Below are positions 1-11,900 of a DNA stretch of 64,000 nucleotides, in pieces (the first letter of the stretch is position 1; each line of letters begins with the position of its first letter). The stretch comes from Thozetella sp. PMI_491 (taxonomy: Eukaryota; Ascomycota; Sordariomycetes; Chaetosphaeriales; Chaetosphaeriaceae). Below the pieces are notes generated by a model. That model worked only from the letters and a program-made list of their open reading frames with translations, was not told the origin of the DNA and made no database searches. Location of the stretch: assembly GCA_021432635.1 (NCBI GenBank), contig MU270067.1:372001-436000 (forward strand), given 5' to 3'. A program made the position numbers and the translations under genes.

Positions 1-1577
1 TGACAAATATTGGCCCTGATCGTGTGAGCCGTGTGTATTCTCGTGTATGTAGTCCGTATGGGAGGTCGGGGCTCGGCAGGCACTCCTGGCTTTGTATGTC
101 AGCCCTCACCGAAACAAGGACCATATGCCGTGGAACAAGGAGGCTAGATTGCGGCGCTTGGCTGGTAGTGCAGCAAGGTTGTTGGGAAAACATGCATACT
201 CCGTGTAGGCATGCGATGGATTCGGCAAGCGCCCGCCTAGTCGTCTCTTACCACTACCTACCTGCTCTAGTGGTGTAAACCTCTGTCTGAGTGCGGGATT
301 CTTCCCTTTTCGGGTAAACATGTGAGCGACCCACCGCGGTTTTGCGCATTTCTCATTCGCAGTTTTCGCAGTGCACTGGCCAGAGAAATAGGTCCAGAAG
401 AAGGATAGCCCCGCAGCCCTGACAAACTGCCATGTCGTCACTCGAACCAGCCACATGGCGCTGTAGTTTGTCGAGACACAGCCGATATTCACACTAATCC
501 AGTAATTCATCCTGGCGATAGCTTCACTCTAAATTTCCTCTCTTCTTATCTTTCCTTGAATTTGGTCAATTTTTTGAAGTTTTTTTTCTTCTTTTTTTGG
601 CCCCCTTCCCTCTCCCTTCCGTTATCGCTCTTTCCCCATTCCCCCCACACTCACGCGCATATGTAGTCGACTAACTAGGTATCTAGTTGGGACCTTAATA
701 GTACCTCGGGTATGGCACACTCACTCCACATACTCGAGTCCTCCGTGGGAAAAGCCGCGGCTCTGGCGCTGGCTAAGGAATCCAAAGTACTACGTAGTAA
801 CCTAGAGCACCTATCAATTGAGGAACTGCTCGGGCGACATCTCCACCTTGCTTCTTGCAGGCGGGGGAGGTCATTGGACAATCCCACACGTTGCGCCTGC
901 CTTCCCCCCAGATCAAAGAAAATAAAGATTGCCATGAAAATCCCCAGGCGTTCCTTCTCCACCTCCTCCCCAGTGTGTTTCTCCTCGCTCTCCTGCCTCC
1001 CTTGCTTCACTACCGCCTCTTGCATCGCAAGGAGAACGTGTCTTTCTCGTACGCGCTCGCAGAAACCGGCCGCCAGTGTCTCGCTGTACGCGCAAGGCAT
1101 TGGAGAATACCTTATTCTGCCTTTCCAGCCCCTTGCCCTGCAAGCTATCGGAATCCGGGGGGCTCAGCGCCTTCGCGCCTCAGACTAGCACCTCGTAACC
1201 ATCAACAGAGGGCACGCAACTGTCGTTTTCACCGCCATAGTATAGCAAACCAGCGGCGTCGCACTGCGCTGTTTATACCTATTTCGTTTTCTCTGACCTT
1301 GGCACACCCCTAGAGAGTCCCAATCGCGGCCCCCAATGGTCTTCGTGGTTGAATTCTTCAGCCTCCTTCTAAAGCAGATCTACTAGGGCCTATCGGTATC
1401 GCCCAGCACGCACCATCTGTATCTGCCCGCTCCTTCATTCGCAAAACGGACCAAGGCCGAAGTCTAAGCCTCCTCCAACGCCCCCCCGCCACCCCCCTCC
1501 CCGTCTAGTTGCTGTCGGCCAGGGGTTAGCATTGGACGGCACGCGCCCACTTGCCCGGTCTGCCTCCCTACCCGAAA
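1..1577. other. Intergenic region upstream of the amino acid permease
   Basis: No supported gene. Short open frames on both strands (for example 712-1188 plus and 675-1100 minus) overlap each other, have mixed composition and resemble no family I know. A T- and C-rich stretch at about 530-640 and further C-rich DNA at about 1480-1510 resemble fungal promoter and leader DNA of the permease that starts at 1578. The left edge may carry the flank of a gene outside the window. Confidence 0.6.
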
Positions 1578-3585
1578 ATGGCCTCATCCGGCATTGACCT
1601 CGGCTCCGCCCGGGCGAGCTCCGGCCCGGACGAAGAGAAGAGGATCGAAGGGTCGATCCGCGACGGCGCCGACGTCTCGTCCCTCGAGACTGTTACCGGC
1701 GACAAGACGAAACGCACCCTAAAGTCTCGGCATATTCAGCTTATTGGTACCACCGGCGTTTCCATTTTTTTTTTTTTCCTTCTCTCTCTCTCTCTCCTTA
1801 TCTGCGCACCGTGACTGACATACCCCTTTGTGCCTAAGGAATTGGTGGTACGATTGGAACGGCCCTGTATGTGCAAATTGGAAAGGGCATCCTCAATGGG
1901 GGACCCGGGAGCCTCTTCTTGGCTTTCTCTATCTGGTATGTAGAACCAAGTCTGCAAGGAGAACCATAGAGGTTTGAAAGGCTAAGCTACCCAGGTGCAC
2001 TGTCATTCTCGCAATTACCATCAGCATGGCTGAAATGGTCACTTACCTCCCCATCTCGTCGCCGTTTATCCGTTTCGCTGGCCGCTATGTCGACGAGGCT
2101 TTCGGTTTCGCCGCTGGCTGGAACTTTTTCATCTTCGAGGCTGCCATGGTGCCATTCGAGGTGACCGCCTGCAATTTTATTATTCATTATTGGAGCGATG
2201 CCGTCCCAGCTGGAGGAATCATTGCCATCATTATCGTCTCCTATGGGTGCGGCCGTTCCCCCGTTTTCCTTGACCCTCTTCGCTGCCCCGGAAATACCTT
2301 TCTTACGCGCTCGACAGCTTGATAAACCTCATCGGGGTGCGTTGGTACGGGGAGACCGAGTTTGTAGCCGCCTCGGGCAAGGTCTTGTTGTCCGTTGGCC
2401 TCATCTTGTTCACGTTCATTACCATGCTGGGTGGCAACCCCCTTGGGGACCGCTTTGGCTTCCGGTATTGGAGGGATCCTGGCGCCTTTAAGGAGCTGTA
2501 CTATGATGGCTCGCTTGGGCGCTTCATCGGCTTCCTCTCATGCTTCATCCAGGCCGCCTTCACCATCGCCGGGCCCGACTACGTCTCGATGGCCGCCGGT
2601 GAGACGGAGAACCCCCGACAGGTCATGCCGCGGGCCTTCAACGCCGTATTTTACCGCCTCACCGCGTTCTTCGTCCTGGGTGCCTTGTCGGTCGGGATTC
2701 TTGTCCCTTACACGGACGAGGATCTCGCAGCCGCATACAAACAGGCTCTCCCAGGCGCGGCTGCGAGCCCCTACGTTGTCGCTATGGACCGTCTCCAGAT
2801 TCGCGTGCTTCCTGACATCGTCAACGCCATGGTGCTCACCGCAGCCTTCTCAGCTGGTAACAGTTATGTGTACTGTGCTTCTCGCTCACTCTATGGGCTC
2901 GCGCTCGAGGGCAAGGCGCCATCGGTTTTGGCCAAATGCACGCGGGCCGGTGTGCCGATCTACTGCGTATTCGTCGTGCTGGCCTTTGCGCTTCTGGGCT
3001 TCTTGCAGGTCTCAAACAGCGCCGCCGTCGTGCTCCAGTGGTTTATTAACCTAATGACGGCTAGCCAGCTTATCAATTACAGCGTTATCGCCTTCACATA
3101 CATTCGCTTCCACAAGGCCATGAAAGCGCAGGGGGTCAGTCGCGACAGCTTGCCGTACAAGGGGTGGGGACAGCCGTATGCAGCCTGGTACGCCTTCTCA
3201 GGATGCTTCGTGATGACCTTTGTGAGCGGCTACACTGTCTTCTTGCCCGGCCAGTGGGATGTCACGTCCTTCTTGTTCTCGTGAGTGGCCCAAAGGATGG
3301 TTATAGAGGAGAGATGGCGACGCTGACTTTGCGAGAACAGCTACTTAATGATTGGTGTATTCCCTGTGCTGTTTATTGGCTGGAAATTCATCAAGGGGAC
3401 TCGGGCGTACGCTCCCCAGGAAGTTGACCTGGTTAAAAACTTGGAAGAGATCGAGGAGTACCAGCGCACTTATGTGCCGTCAAAACCGAGGTACGTTGAG
3501 AGATGGGAGTGGACACTCCTACAGTCACGGCTAACGAGCCTATAGCAATGGCTTTGACAGGGTTCTTGATTTCCTCTTTGGCTAG
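1578..3585 (+). CDS. Amino acid permease, YAT (yeast amino acid transporter) family
   Basis: Predicted plasma-membrane proton/amino acid symporter of 556 residues. Six exons restore one frame: 1578-1746, 1839-1935, 1995-2246, 2318-3280, 3341-3490 and 3546-3585; every junction is GT-AG and phase-compatible. The start at 1578 follows AAA and precedes a short hydrophilic N-terminal tail. Exon 1 ends and exon 2 begins within the first-helix signature of the family (K-S-R-H-I-Q-L-I-G then G-G-T-I-G-T-A-L). The C-V-I-L-A-I/S-M-A-E-M and F-A-A-G-W-N-F-F segments follow, and alternating hydrophobic stretches fit the usual 12 membrane helices. The short hydrophilic tail (K-N-L-E-E-I-E-E-Y) faces the cytosol in this family. 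Length is normal for YAT permeases (about 530-600). Intron 1 has a long T run before its acceptor. Substrate cannot be read from sequence; general or dicarboxylic-type amino acid uptake is possible. It lies tail to tail with utp21, 229 bp away. Confidence 0.9.
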
Positions 3586-3814
3586 GAGATAAATGAATAG
3601 GTTGGCATTGAAAGGGGGAGGGGATGGAAGTGATTGGTCTCAAATTTGGCAAGCCATCTCACGGATGATTTATCCCATTGAGGAGCTTCATGCTTGTGGC
3701 TTTCAACTAGCACAAGGGCGATTTGGTGGAATGCTGGCGAGGGTAGAAGCGCGCCGAATAGGAGGGAATACAAATTCAACATTTGGAAAGTTGTTATTTG
3801 AGGATATCTAGTCT

Positions 3815-6800
3815 CTAGGTCCTCGGGCTACGCAGGAAGCCGACGACACCACCGCAATATCCGACCAGGTTATCTAACCGGTCCTGCTCTCTCTCTTGAA
3901 GCGACTTCCACACTTGCAGGGCCTTGAGCAAGGCCTCATTCCCCGTGACCAAGTCGAAATGTAACCGCAGGAACACGGTCATCCAGGCCTGCGTCAGCTC
4001 GTAGTCGCGCCGAGCCACGAGCCTGCTGGTCAGTGCGCGGACGAAACACAACAGCTCATTCGAGTCGTTCTCAGAACCATCGCCGATTGACAGCGACCGA
4101 AGCTCCAGGTCAGCGGTGGAAGGGGAGAGAGACTTGAGGTGCTCGATGAAGTCGCTGACTGCTCTAGGTTAGTACCGGATCGGGGCACGTAAGGGGAGAG
4201 GCGGTAGCGCTTACACTCTCCAGAGGTGGCTCCCAGCCGGAGTTTAGAGGTGAAGACCTGTTCAGAGCGACTTCGGTCCAGCTTCGTTATCCTAGATGTT
4301 GGTTCGTCCGTCTTAGCCACAGCGGTGAGTTCAGTGGCCAGTGGGTTAGCTTCTCCTAGTGAAGGGAGGAAGAATGGAGCTTTCTCCGGTGCTTTGGGGG
4401 CCTCCTTCGGTTTGTTGCGCTGCTTGATAAGATCGATGTGCAACAGTGTCTGCCACCGGCTCTTTGGGACCAAGCTGAGCGTCATCATGTCTTCGCTAAG
4501 CTGTTCCAGCGTTGGTGCAGACACAGCCTCGTCCTCGTCCGCTGCCCCTTCGTCGAACGCCCCCTCGAGCAATCCCTGGCCGCCTTCGCCGGAAGTGGTG
4601 GGCGCAGTTATCTGGCCGATCGTCTTTTCCGAGATCTGCCTGGTCGGGACGTGTTTGAACAGGGTCTTATTGGTCCAGATATGGACACCGAGCTCCCCTT
4701 CCGTCGCACCCGCGAGGTACTCGCCCGTCACCGAGAAGGCCAGGGCAGTACACGGCCGCGCGAGGCGGAAACCGTCGATAAGATGGCTTGTAGGCAGGTC
4801 CCAGACCCGGATGACGGAGTCCTGGGAGGCAGCAACGATCCATCGCCCGTCATTGGAGAAGCAAAAGTCATTGATCTTGTCCTGGCACCCCCAGAACTCT
4901 CTGATTGTCTTCTTGGTCTCGATATCGACTACACGGACCGAGTGATCGTCGCACGAGAACGCAATCAGGTCGCTCCCCGCATGGTAGCGGCAGCCGGTGA
5001 TCTTGGTCATAGGAGCCCAGTCAATCAAGTGGAGGAGGTGGCCGGTCAAGAAATCCCAGAACTTGATGGTGCCGTCAAGCGAGCACGAGATGACGAGCTT
5101 GTTCATTGAGTCGACTATTATGCCGGTAACAGCGCCCTTGTGCTTCCCTACACCGGGTGGGAACGCTGTGCTTGCTCGCGATTGCAGATGTATGACATCG
5201 TCCGTCTGCCGCAGCCGCTGCACCTGCATCTGTTTCGCTTGCGCAGGGGTCAGCTTCGAAGGGAACCGTTGGCGATGTTGGCCAGACTGGAGATTGAACA
5301 TGTCAAGGCTTCCGCCTAAAGATCCGACGAGACAGAAGGTACCGCACGGGCTAATCGCCACACTGGATACGTTGGTGCCATCGCTCGTCTGAAAAGCCCA
5401 GCGGCCAGCTCGCCTGCGGCCCCAAAACCAGGTGCGTGCATAAGAGTCGTCCTTGTGGGCCGTGACGACGCTCTCCCACCCCGTTATGCCGCTAGTCTCG
5501 GCATCGGACGCCTTGGATTTATCATAACCCTTCTGCCAGATAACCTGCTTCCCAGGCATCGCACCTATGCCACCGTCGCGGTTGATCGAGGAAGCAATGC
5601 ATGTAATCTCGGGTGCCTTGAGATCGTCGAGCGACGTGGTGGGGCCGCTGGTGAGCGCCGAGCTTGCGAGCAGACCAAACTTCTTCGCTTTCTTTCGCAA
5701 AGCGCCCTGGCTGAGCTCGGCACTCTGGCCATCTCGGCGCAAGCTCCAACCCCACAGGCTTCGGTCCTGACCACCGCTGAGAAGCCATTTGTTCCCTCCT
5801 TCAGAACCATCGAAGTCGGAAGGCAAGAATTGCAAACAGCTCACGGGCGCCGCGTGGCCACTTCGCTGATGCAGTATCCTCGGCACCGGGGAGAATGGTA
5901 CCTCGTCAAAGATCCAGGATTTCAGCGAGTTGTCGCGGCCGCTGGTCATGATGACCGGCTGGCCTGGCAGAAAACCGATCTTGCTAATCCCGCCACGAAC
6001 GACTGGCCCGTCGCGAGAAGGCGGGTTATGCGCGCTGCGCAGGACTCCCATTATTCTGCCACCCCGGTTAAGATCCCAGAAGGTAACATCCCCGCTGGCC
6101 TCCGTGGCGGTGGCCATGACGCCATCTTTCCTGCCATCGTCGCCCGCGCCGTGAGCGTCACTCCGGAACGATATCGACGTGACCGGGGCATCAGGATTTC
6201 CAGCAATCAGCTGTATGGTGGGCTTGTCGGTCAGGACGTTCTGGATGACCAGAGGCCCTTCCGAGTAAGCTATGGCGAGAAGCGAGAGGGCTGGGGTGGG
6301 TTCGAGGCAAACAACAGCGCCGCAATTGGGGGACGGGGGCAAGATAGTATAGATAAGCCGGCCCGTACTGACGTTCCAGATTTCTACCCATCCGTCCCGC
6401 CGTCCGACGAAGATCTTGTTGAGATAGGTCGGCATGGTGCAGATCCCCCCGGTGAGTTCGTTGTCTCCCTTCTTCCCGGCGACTGAGTGAATCGTGGTGT
6501 AGTGTTCTAGCGTGCCCGATTTCCATACCTCCACTCTCGTCGAAGCGCATGCAATGAGCCACGACCCAAATACGAGGATCTGCTTAATCGGCTGGTCGAG
6601 GTCCGCCGGGAGATCGAGCTCAGCTATCCTCCTGCCACGCTGGAATACCCACAACCCTTGAGACTCGCCATTGCCTCGGTCTCCCCAGGCCGCGAACAGC
6701 TTCTCCTTCCAAGCATAGGTGGCTGTGATGTTGTTTGGCGTCTGGGGACGAGTGACGAAGACGAGGTTTAGGCCGCGCTTGAGATCGTATGTCTGGAGGG

Positions 6801-7064
6801 CCTTGCCGACTGACGTAGTGATCTGGAATGTCGTTTTGCCTAGAGGCACAGACGTAAAGGGTACACTTGTCGGCGAGACAAGCCCAACTGTCTATACAAA
6901 AGACTTGTTAGCGACCATGGAGACCTTCCCGGCTGGAAAGGAAATGGACGTACCCGGAACGGAGCAAAAATTGACGAGCCTCGAGGGGAGGTAGCCGAAG
7001 TCTTTGTCGGAGTACCAACTCTCTGACGCTTGGTCAGAGGTTGGTCGCGGTGTGAATGAGGCAT
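3815..7064 (-). CDS. utp21: Utp21 (WDR36), WD-repeat component of the U3 snoRNP / SSU processome
   Basis: Nucleolar scaffold for early cleavages of the pre-rRNA in 18S rRNA maturation; Utp21 belongs to the UTP-B subcomplex with Pwp2, Utp1/6/12/13/18. Exons on the minus strand: 7064-6954, 6891-4215 and 4158-3815, giving 1043 residues. Exon 1 encodes 37 basic residues. Exon 2 opens with a conserved stretch (L-V-S-P-T-S-V-P-F) and carries the double WD40 propeller, with many GH...WD units such as S-G-G-Q-D-R-S-L-W-G-W and S-C-S-L-D-G-T-I-K-F-W-D. From about residue 820 to the end is the Utp21 C-terminal domain (S-R-W-Q-T-L-L-H-I-D-L-I-K; F-I-E-H-L-K-S-L-S-P-S). The second intron donor is the less certain one: the GTAAGC site at 4214 keeps frame and family sequence. 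The protein is slightly longer than yeast Utp21 (about 939 residues), mainly through linkers. The promoter contains twin TTATCGATAA sites (separate entry). Confidence 0.93.
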
Positions 7065-7213
7065 CTTTTCGTCTGAAATTGAAGCGCCACCAACATGCGG
7101 CGTCCCTGGCGGCTTCTCTATCTTGAATTATCTTCAATTGCACACTTCCTGCGAGCGAACTCTAGGCCAGCTTAGGCTCACGGTGGTTGATACAGAAATT
7201 TTGGTCGTCGCTG

Positions 7214-7244
7214 CTTATCGATAAGGTAATTCTTTATCGATAAG
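7214..7244. promoter_or_regulatory. Twin palindromic TTATCGATAA sites upstream of utp21
   Basis: Two perfect 10-bp palindromes, 7215-7224 (extended to CTTATCGATAAG at 7214-7225) and 7234-7243, with 19-bp centre-to-centre spacing, about 150-180 bp upstream of the utp21 start codon. Each is two back-to-back GATA cores and also contains TATCGATA. I noticed no other copy of TATCGATA while reading the window. A transcription-factor site is inferred from position and symmetry; the binding factor is unknown. Confidence 0.45.
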
Positions 7245-7687
7245 AATATGCTGTCCCACATTGCCCCACCACCCTTTCGTTTTTGCCGAAGCCGCAACCG
7301 TCATCTTCACATGGGCGGAATCAGAAGTGGGAGAAAATTCGGTAGGCACACAAATACGAGCTCCAGATTGGCTGCGCTGCACAGATAAGTGCATGCATGT
7401 GGTTCAGCCAAATAAAATAAAATAAAAATTGGCTCTAATAAGAGAAAGACACCCGATAGAAGACTTTTTTGGCCTATTTCGTGGTGACATGCCAAACTCT
7501 GCTGTGTTTGGCTAAGAAGAGAACGGTTGGTCGTTACAGCCAAAGGATGCGGTGGCGGACGGGCAAAACTTTGATACGAGCGAGCGCTTGGACGATGGCT
7601 CCTCCATGGAAAGAACAACTCTCCAATGAAATAGGGCTTAACCATGTGCGTGTGCGAATGGCGGCCGGTCAACCGAACACCTGTCAC

Positions 7688-7713
7688 CCTGAGTAACCTT
7701 CCTGAGTAACCTT
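7688..7713. repeat. 13-bp direct tandem duplication
   Basis: The unit CCTGAGTAACCTT occurs twice in immediate succession and is followed by CCTAAGGTACCTACCTAC, an example of the AGGTA-type motif seen in other intergenic parts of the window. Lies in the utp21-vip1 spacer. Confidence 0.8.
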
Positions 7714-8937
7714 CCTAAGGTACCTACCTACATACGGATAGTTCGTCCCGCCTGTCCAACCGGAGCAAGGCCGAAGCAGTTCTTTCCCTTTAGACCAGTG
7801 GCTCGTACGGCATTAGCACCTCCCAGCGGGTTTCCCCCTCCTTTCCTTTTTTCTTTGGTTGTGCAATTGGAGTCGGAAGCCAGGACGAACTGGTATGTAC
7901 TAGGGGCACACTAGCTAGCCGATCTAAGAAAGCAACCTTGGAAAGCACGGCCAATTGACCAGTTACTACGTGTACAGACTAGGCGTACCCCGCCGAAATC
8001 GCGAGGTGCCAAGCCTGTCTTAGATGGCGCATGCGGCTGACCGCTGTTGAACCCCCCCAGGCGTGCAATGCCATTCGCCGGAACCGGGCAAGCTGGGGGG
8101 GGCCGGCCCCCTGGGGAGGTCTGCTAGCCCACCTTTGCCTGTCTCTCTCCAAGGGGGCACGTCATGGCTCCGGGGGTTATTTTTGCCCCTCGTCTCCGGC
8201 GCGGCGCCCACTGCAAGGGCCGCCAGCCAACCGGCGCTGCATTATCGCTAGACAGGTGAACCCTGAACACCTCTCGGCTTCTCTCCACTGGGACCGCTCA
8301 AAATTTTAACTCGCGCGCCTTGGTTTGATTGCGTCGTGCACTGCCAGTTCCTCCTGGTCGGGAATAGCGAGGGACCAGAGTCCCTTTTTTTTATTGCTAT
8401 TTTTCTTAGCTTGTGCCCAAGATGCCTGAAAAAGCGCTGGGATGCCGTCTGACTGCTACATCATGACTTCTTCACCTGACCCTTGAGCCAGCCATCCTCC
8501 CGCCACCCCTCCACCTCCCCTCCTTTTCTCGTTCTTTGTCGCGGCGAAAAAAGAACGGTCCAGATAAGGCCATCGCCTCCGCATACGAGCTAAACCTCTG
8601 CAGTGGTGTCCCTCGGGAGGTTGTTTTGGATATTTTCTTGCCCCGTGAAACTATCGCGGCATCTGAACCGAGTTCCTCTCGGTATTGGCATATTGGGCCG
8701 GGCCGAGCTGCAATCTTGGTCAGCTTTGGGCTTCCGCATCGAGGGCACCAGCCTTCAAGTATCTGATCGCCCGCCTTCGGAACCGAATTTTGCAGCATTC
8801 TTTGGCTAGCTTCTTGGTTACTGTACCACGGTGCTGGTGCTGTGCTGGGACCAGTCGTGCGACACGCTTCCGGAGTGGTCTCCGCCTAGCAAGACCGCCC
8901 GCTCCCGTGTGGCTTTCAGACATCTAACTCCTCCACC

Positions 8938-11900
8938 ATGGAGGCTAATCCTCGTCCCAACTTTAGCTCGGTGGCGACCATGGAAGGGACATCTGTCGAC
9001 AGCAGTCAACCTTCCAATCCCTCTATCCAGCTGTCCCATCGTGACTTCGCTGAGCCCGCACGCCCTCTAATCCAGCCCGAGTCTACCGTTGCCTCCTCCT
9101 CTACTCCCACAAGTCGTGCACAGCCCAATCCGGCAGCTGCTCACGTGTCCACCTCAGCGGTAGCCACACCACGCGCCAGGCCACAACGAGCCCCTTCCCA
9201 TTCGCACAGTCTATCCACGTCTTCCCTCAGCAGCAGCATTGCTAGCCGCAAGTCTCGCCACGTCGAGGCCGGCGCTACCGAGACCCACGCGGACCGGGCC
9301 AGCCTGTCGATGCCCCCTCCCCTCGCGCGGCCCCAGCAGCAACAGATCCACGCTCATGCACTGAGGAGTCCGCGGTCCTCTCTTCCCCAAAGCCGGAGAC
9401 AGTCGTCCCACTCGGACGCTTGGAGCGAAGACCTTGTTCTCCCCCCCAGCTATCCTGCATACGACCCGAGCGCACCCAGCACCAGCAACCTGCAGTACTC
9501 CCTACGAGACTTCGCCATCGACCACATCACAGATCTCGACGACTACGACACGCCCCGCATGGTTGCCGGCGGGAATCCAGATCACCCTCCCCACCACAGC
9601 CTCCCCGAACCTGCGCTAACCAGCAATCGGTCGTCATTCTCTGACGTTGAGGCGAGTAAGCGCATGAGCGTGAGCTCCATCCTGAGCATGGCTTCTGCTC
9701 GTGGCGTGGCTAGCTCCGCGGCATCGGCCGCCGGCAGCGATACCAACGTGGGTGCCCCGGGAGGCCCAGTGCCTAGAGTCGTGTCAGGTCTCATCGGGTC
9801 GACTGGCAAGGGCCTCGGAGACTCTGGCGTGTCTAGCATGACAGTGACGACAGGGAGCCAGGGCTCGTCCGGAGCCCTTCATCTGACTCCACGAGAGCAC
9901 ATCCACCACCTCGACCTCATAAAGCGAACCCATACCCTTCCCACCAGGGTCGAGCCGACGAGTGCGCCTCGACAGCAGCCGACTCGGTCTCGGAGCCGGG
10001 CCAAGCGCAGGTTCAGTAACAGTACCGCAGCCAGCAGCCACAGCCCTAGCAGTGACCGCGCTGCGCCCTATAGAGCCGAGAAGGAAGAGGCAAAGCCGGC
10101 ACCATGGGGCGTGATTGGTGTCTGCGCCTTGGACATCAAAGCAAGAAGCAAGCCGAGCAGAAACATCCTTAACCGCCTGATAGCCAACCGCGAGTTCGAT
10201 GTCTGCGTATTCGGTGATAAGGTTATTCTCGATGAAAGTCAGTCGCAGCCCTTGCTTTCACGTATTTTATCTTCTCCGCTGACTCGCTCGCAGAAATAGA
10301 AAATTGGCCGATATGGTGAGTCTTCGGGAGCAACCCGCGACCAAACACCCTTGAGCCCTACCTTGCCAGGGCATCGCTGATCTCAAGCAGTGATTATCTC
10401 ATATCCTTCTACTCGGACGGCTTCCCTCTGGACAAAGCAATTGCATATGTGAAAGCACGCAAGCCGTATTGCGTGAACGATGTACCGATGCAGAAGATTC
10501 TCTGGGACCGCCGTTTATGCCTTCGTCTGCTGGACCACATTAATGTACCCACACCGCGACGCATCGAGGTCAATCGAGACGGTGGCCCCAGCATATTGAC
10601 CCCCGAAGTTGCGAAACATATCAAGGACATTAGCGGAATCGTGTTCGAGCCCACCGACACTGACCCCGAGGCCAAGAAGGCCAAAGCACCTCGGAAAGTT
10701 GAGCTCCTTGACGATGGAGACATCCTCTCGGTAGATGGAAGCCTGCTTAAGAAACCCTTTGTAGAGAAACCCACCAGCGGCGAGGATCACAACATCATCA
10801 TTTACTTCCCGAAGTCCTCGGGAGGGGGCGCACGGAAGCTGTTCCGCAAGATCGGTAACAAGAGCAGCGAGTTCGTTCCTGACCTCATCGTCCCCCGAGC
10901 CATCACGAATCCCGACTCTAGCTTCATCTATGAGAGGTTTATGCAAGTAGACAACGCTGAAGACGTCAAAGCGTATACTGTCGGGCCAACATACTGCCAT
11001 GCGGAGACGCGGAAGTCGCCCGTCGTCGACGGCGTGGTGCGGCGCAACACTCATGGCAAAGAGATTCGATATGTCACCGGTCTCAGCCCCGAGGAGAAGG
11101 AGATCGCGAGCAAGATCAGCACGTCTTTTGGGCAGCGCGTCTGTGGCTTTGATTTCCTCCGCGCTGCTGGCAAGAGCTATGTGATAGATGTGAACGGATG
11201 GAGCTTCGTCAAGGACAATGACGACTACTACGACCACACGGCGGCCATCCTCAAGGACATGTTCATCAAGGAGAAGCTGCGTAAGGAAGGGTTGACGCCA
11301 CCAATGCCCTCCCCGGCGCTCTCGGATGCCAACAAGGAGAAGGAATTGGGTGCCTTGATAGCGATCGGTGCAAAGTCCAGCGCCACCGTATCGTCCATAG
11401 CGTCGGACAAGCAAGCCCTGGATCAAAAGGCGACTGAGATGCGGGCCCGGAACGGTGAGCTGCCAGGCCCGGTAAAGTCAGAGAGCACGCTAGCTTCCAA
11501 GCTGGGTAGCATTACCACGAGCCCCTTGATGACACACACTTCGAGCAATATCGAGAGCAACCCGTCGACAGCGCCATCAACCATGCCAGCGACTCCATCC
11601 ATTCTCCCAGACCCGATGCTACCGGGAGTGGAAGAACAGGATCAGACGCCATCCGAATTGCCACCGCCTCCTCCGAAACATTCATGGCGACTCAAGGGTG
11701 TTGTCTCCGTCATCCGCCACGCAGACCGCACTCCCAAGCAGAAGTACAAGTTCACGTTCCATACAGCCCCTTTCATCGACCTCTTGAAGGGACACCAAGA
11801 AGAGGTCCTCCTGATTGGAGAGCCAGCGCTAGCAAGCGTGCTCAATGCCGTCGACGAGGCCATGCGGGCTGGCATCGAAGACCGCGGCAAGCTAAAGGCG

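Larger units (their letters stand above)
7065..8937. promoter_or_regulatory. Divergent intergenic region between utp21 and vip1
   Basis: 1.87 kb with no convincing gene, serving as promoter for both flanking genes. It holds two TTATCGATAA palindromes (7215-7224, 7234-7243) on the utp21 side, a 13-bp direct duplication (7688-7713) running into an AAGGTACCTACCTAC motif, and A/T-rich patches near 7410-7440 and 8388-8408. Small open frames here overlap on both strands and show no family features. Confidence 0.6.

Noticed and set aside
712-1188. 158-codon frame upstream of the permease
   Set aside because: A minus-strand frame is equally open across the same DNA, composition changes abruptly to Ser/Cys-rich, and no family is recognised.
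4226-6486. Long plus-strand frames opposite utp21
   Set aside because: Exact antisense of a well-supported WD40 gene; frames arise from GC-rich codon bias.
10515-11426. 303-codon minus-strand frame opposite vip1
   Set aside because: Mirror of the kinase domain; no independent features.
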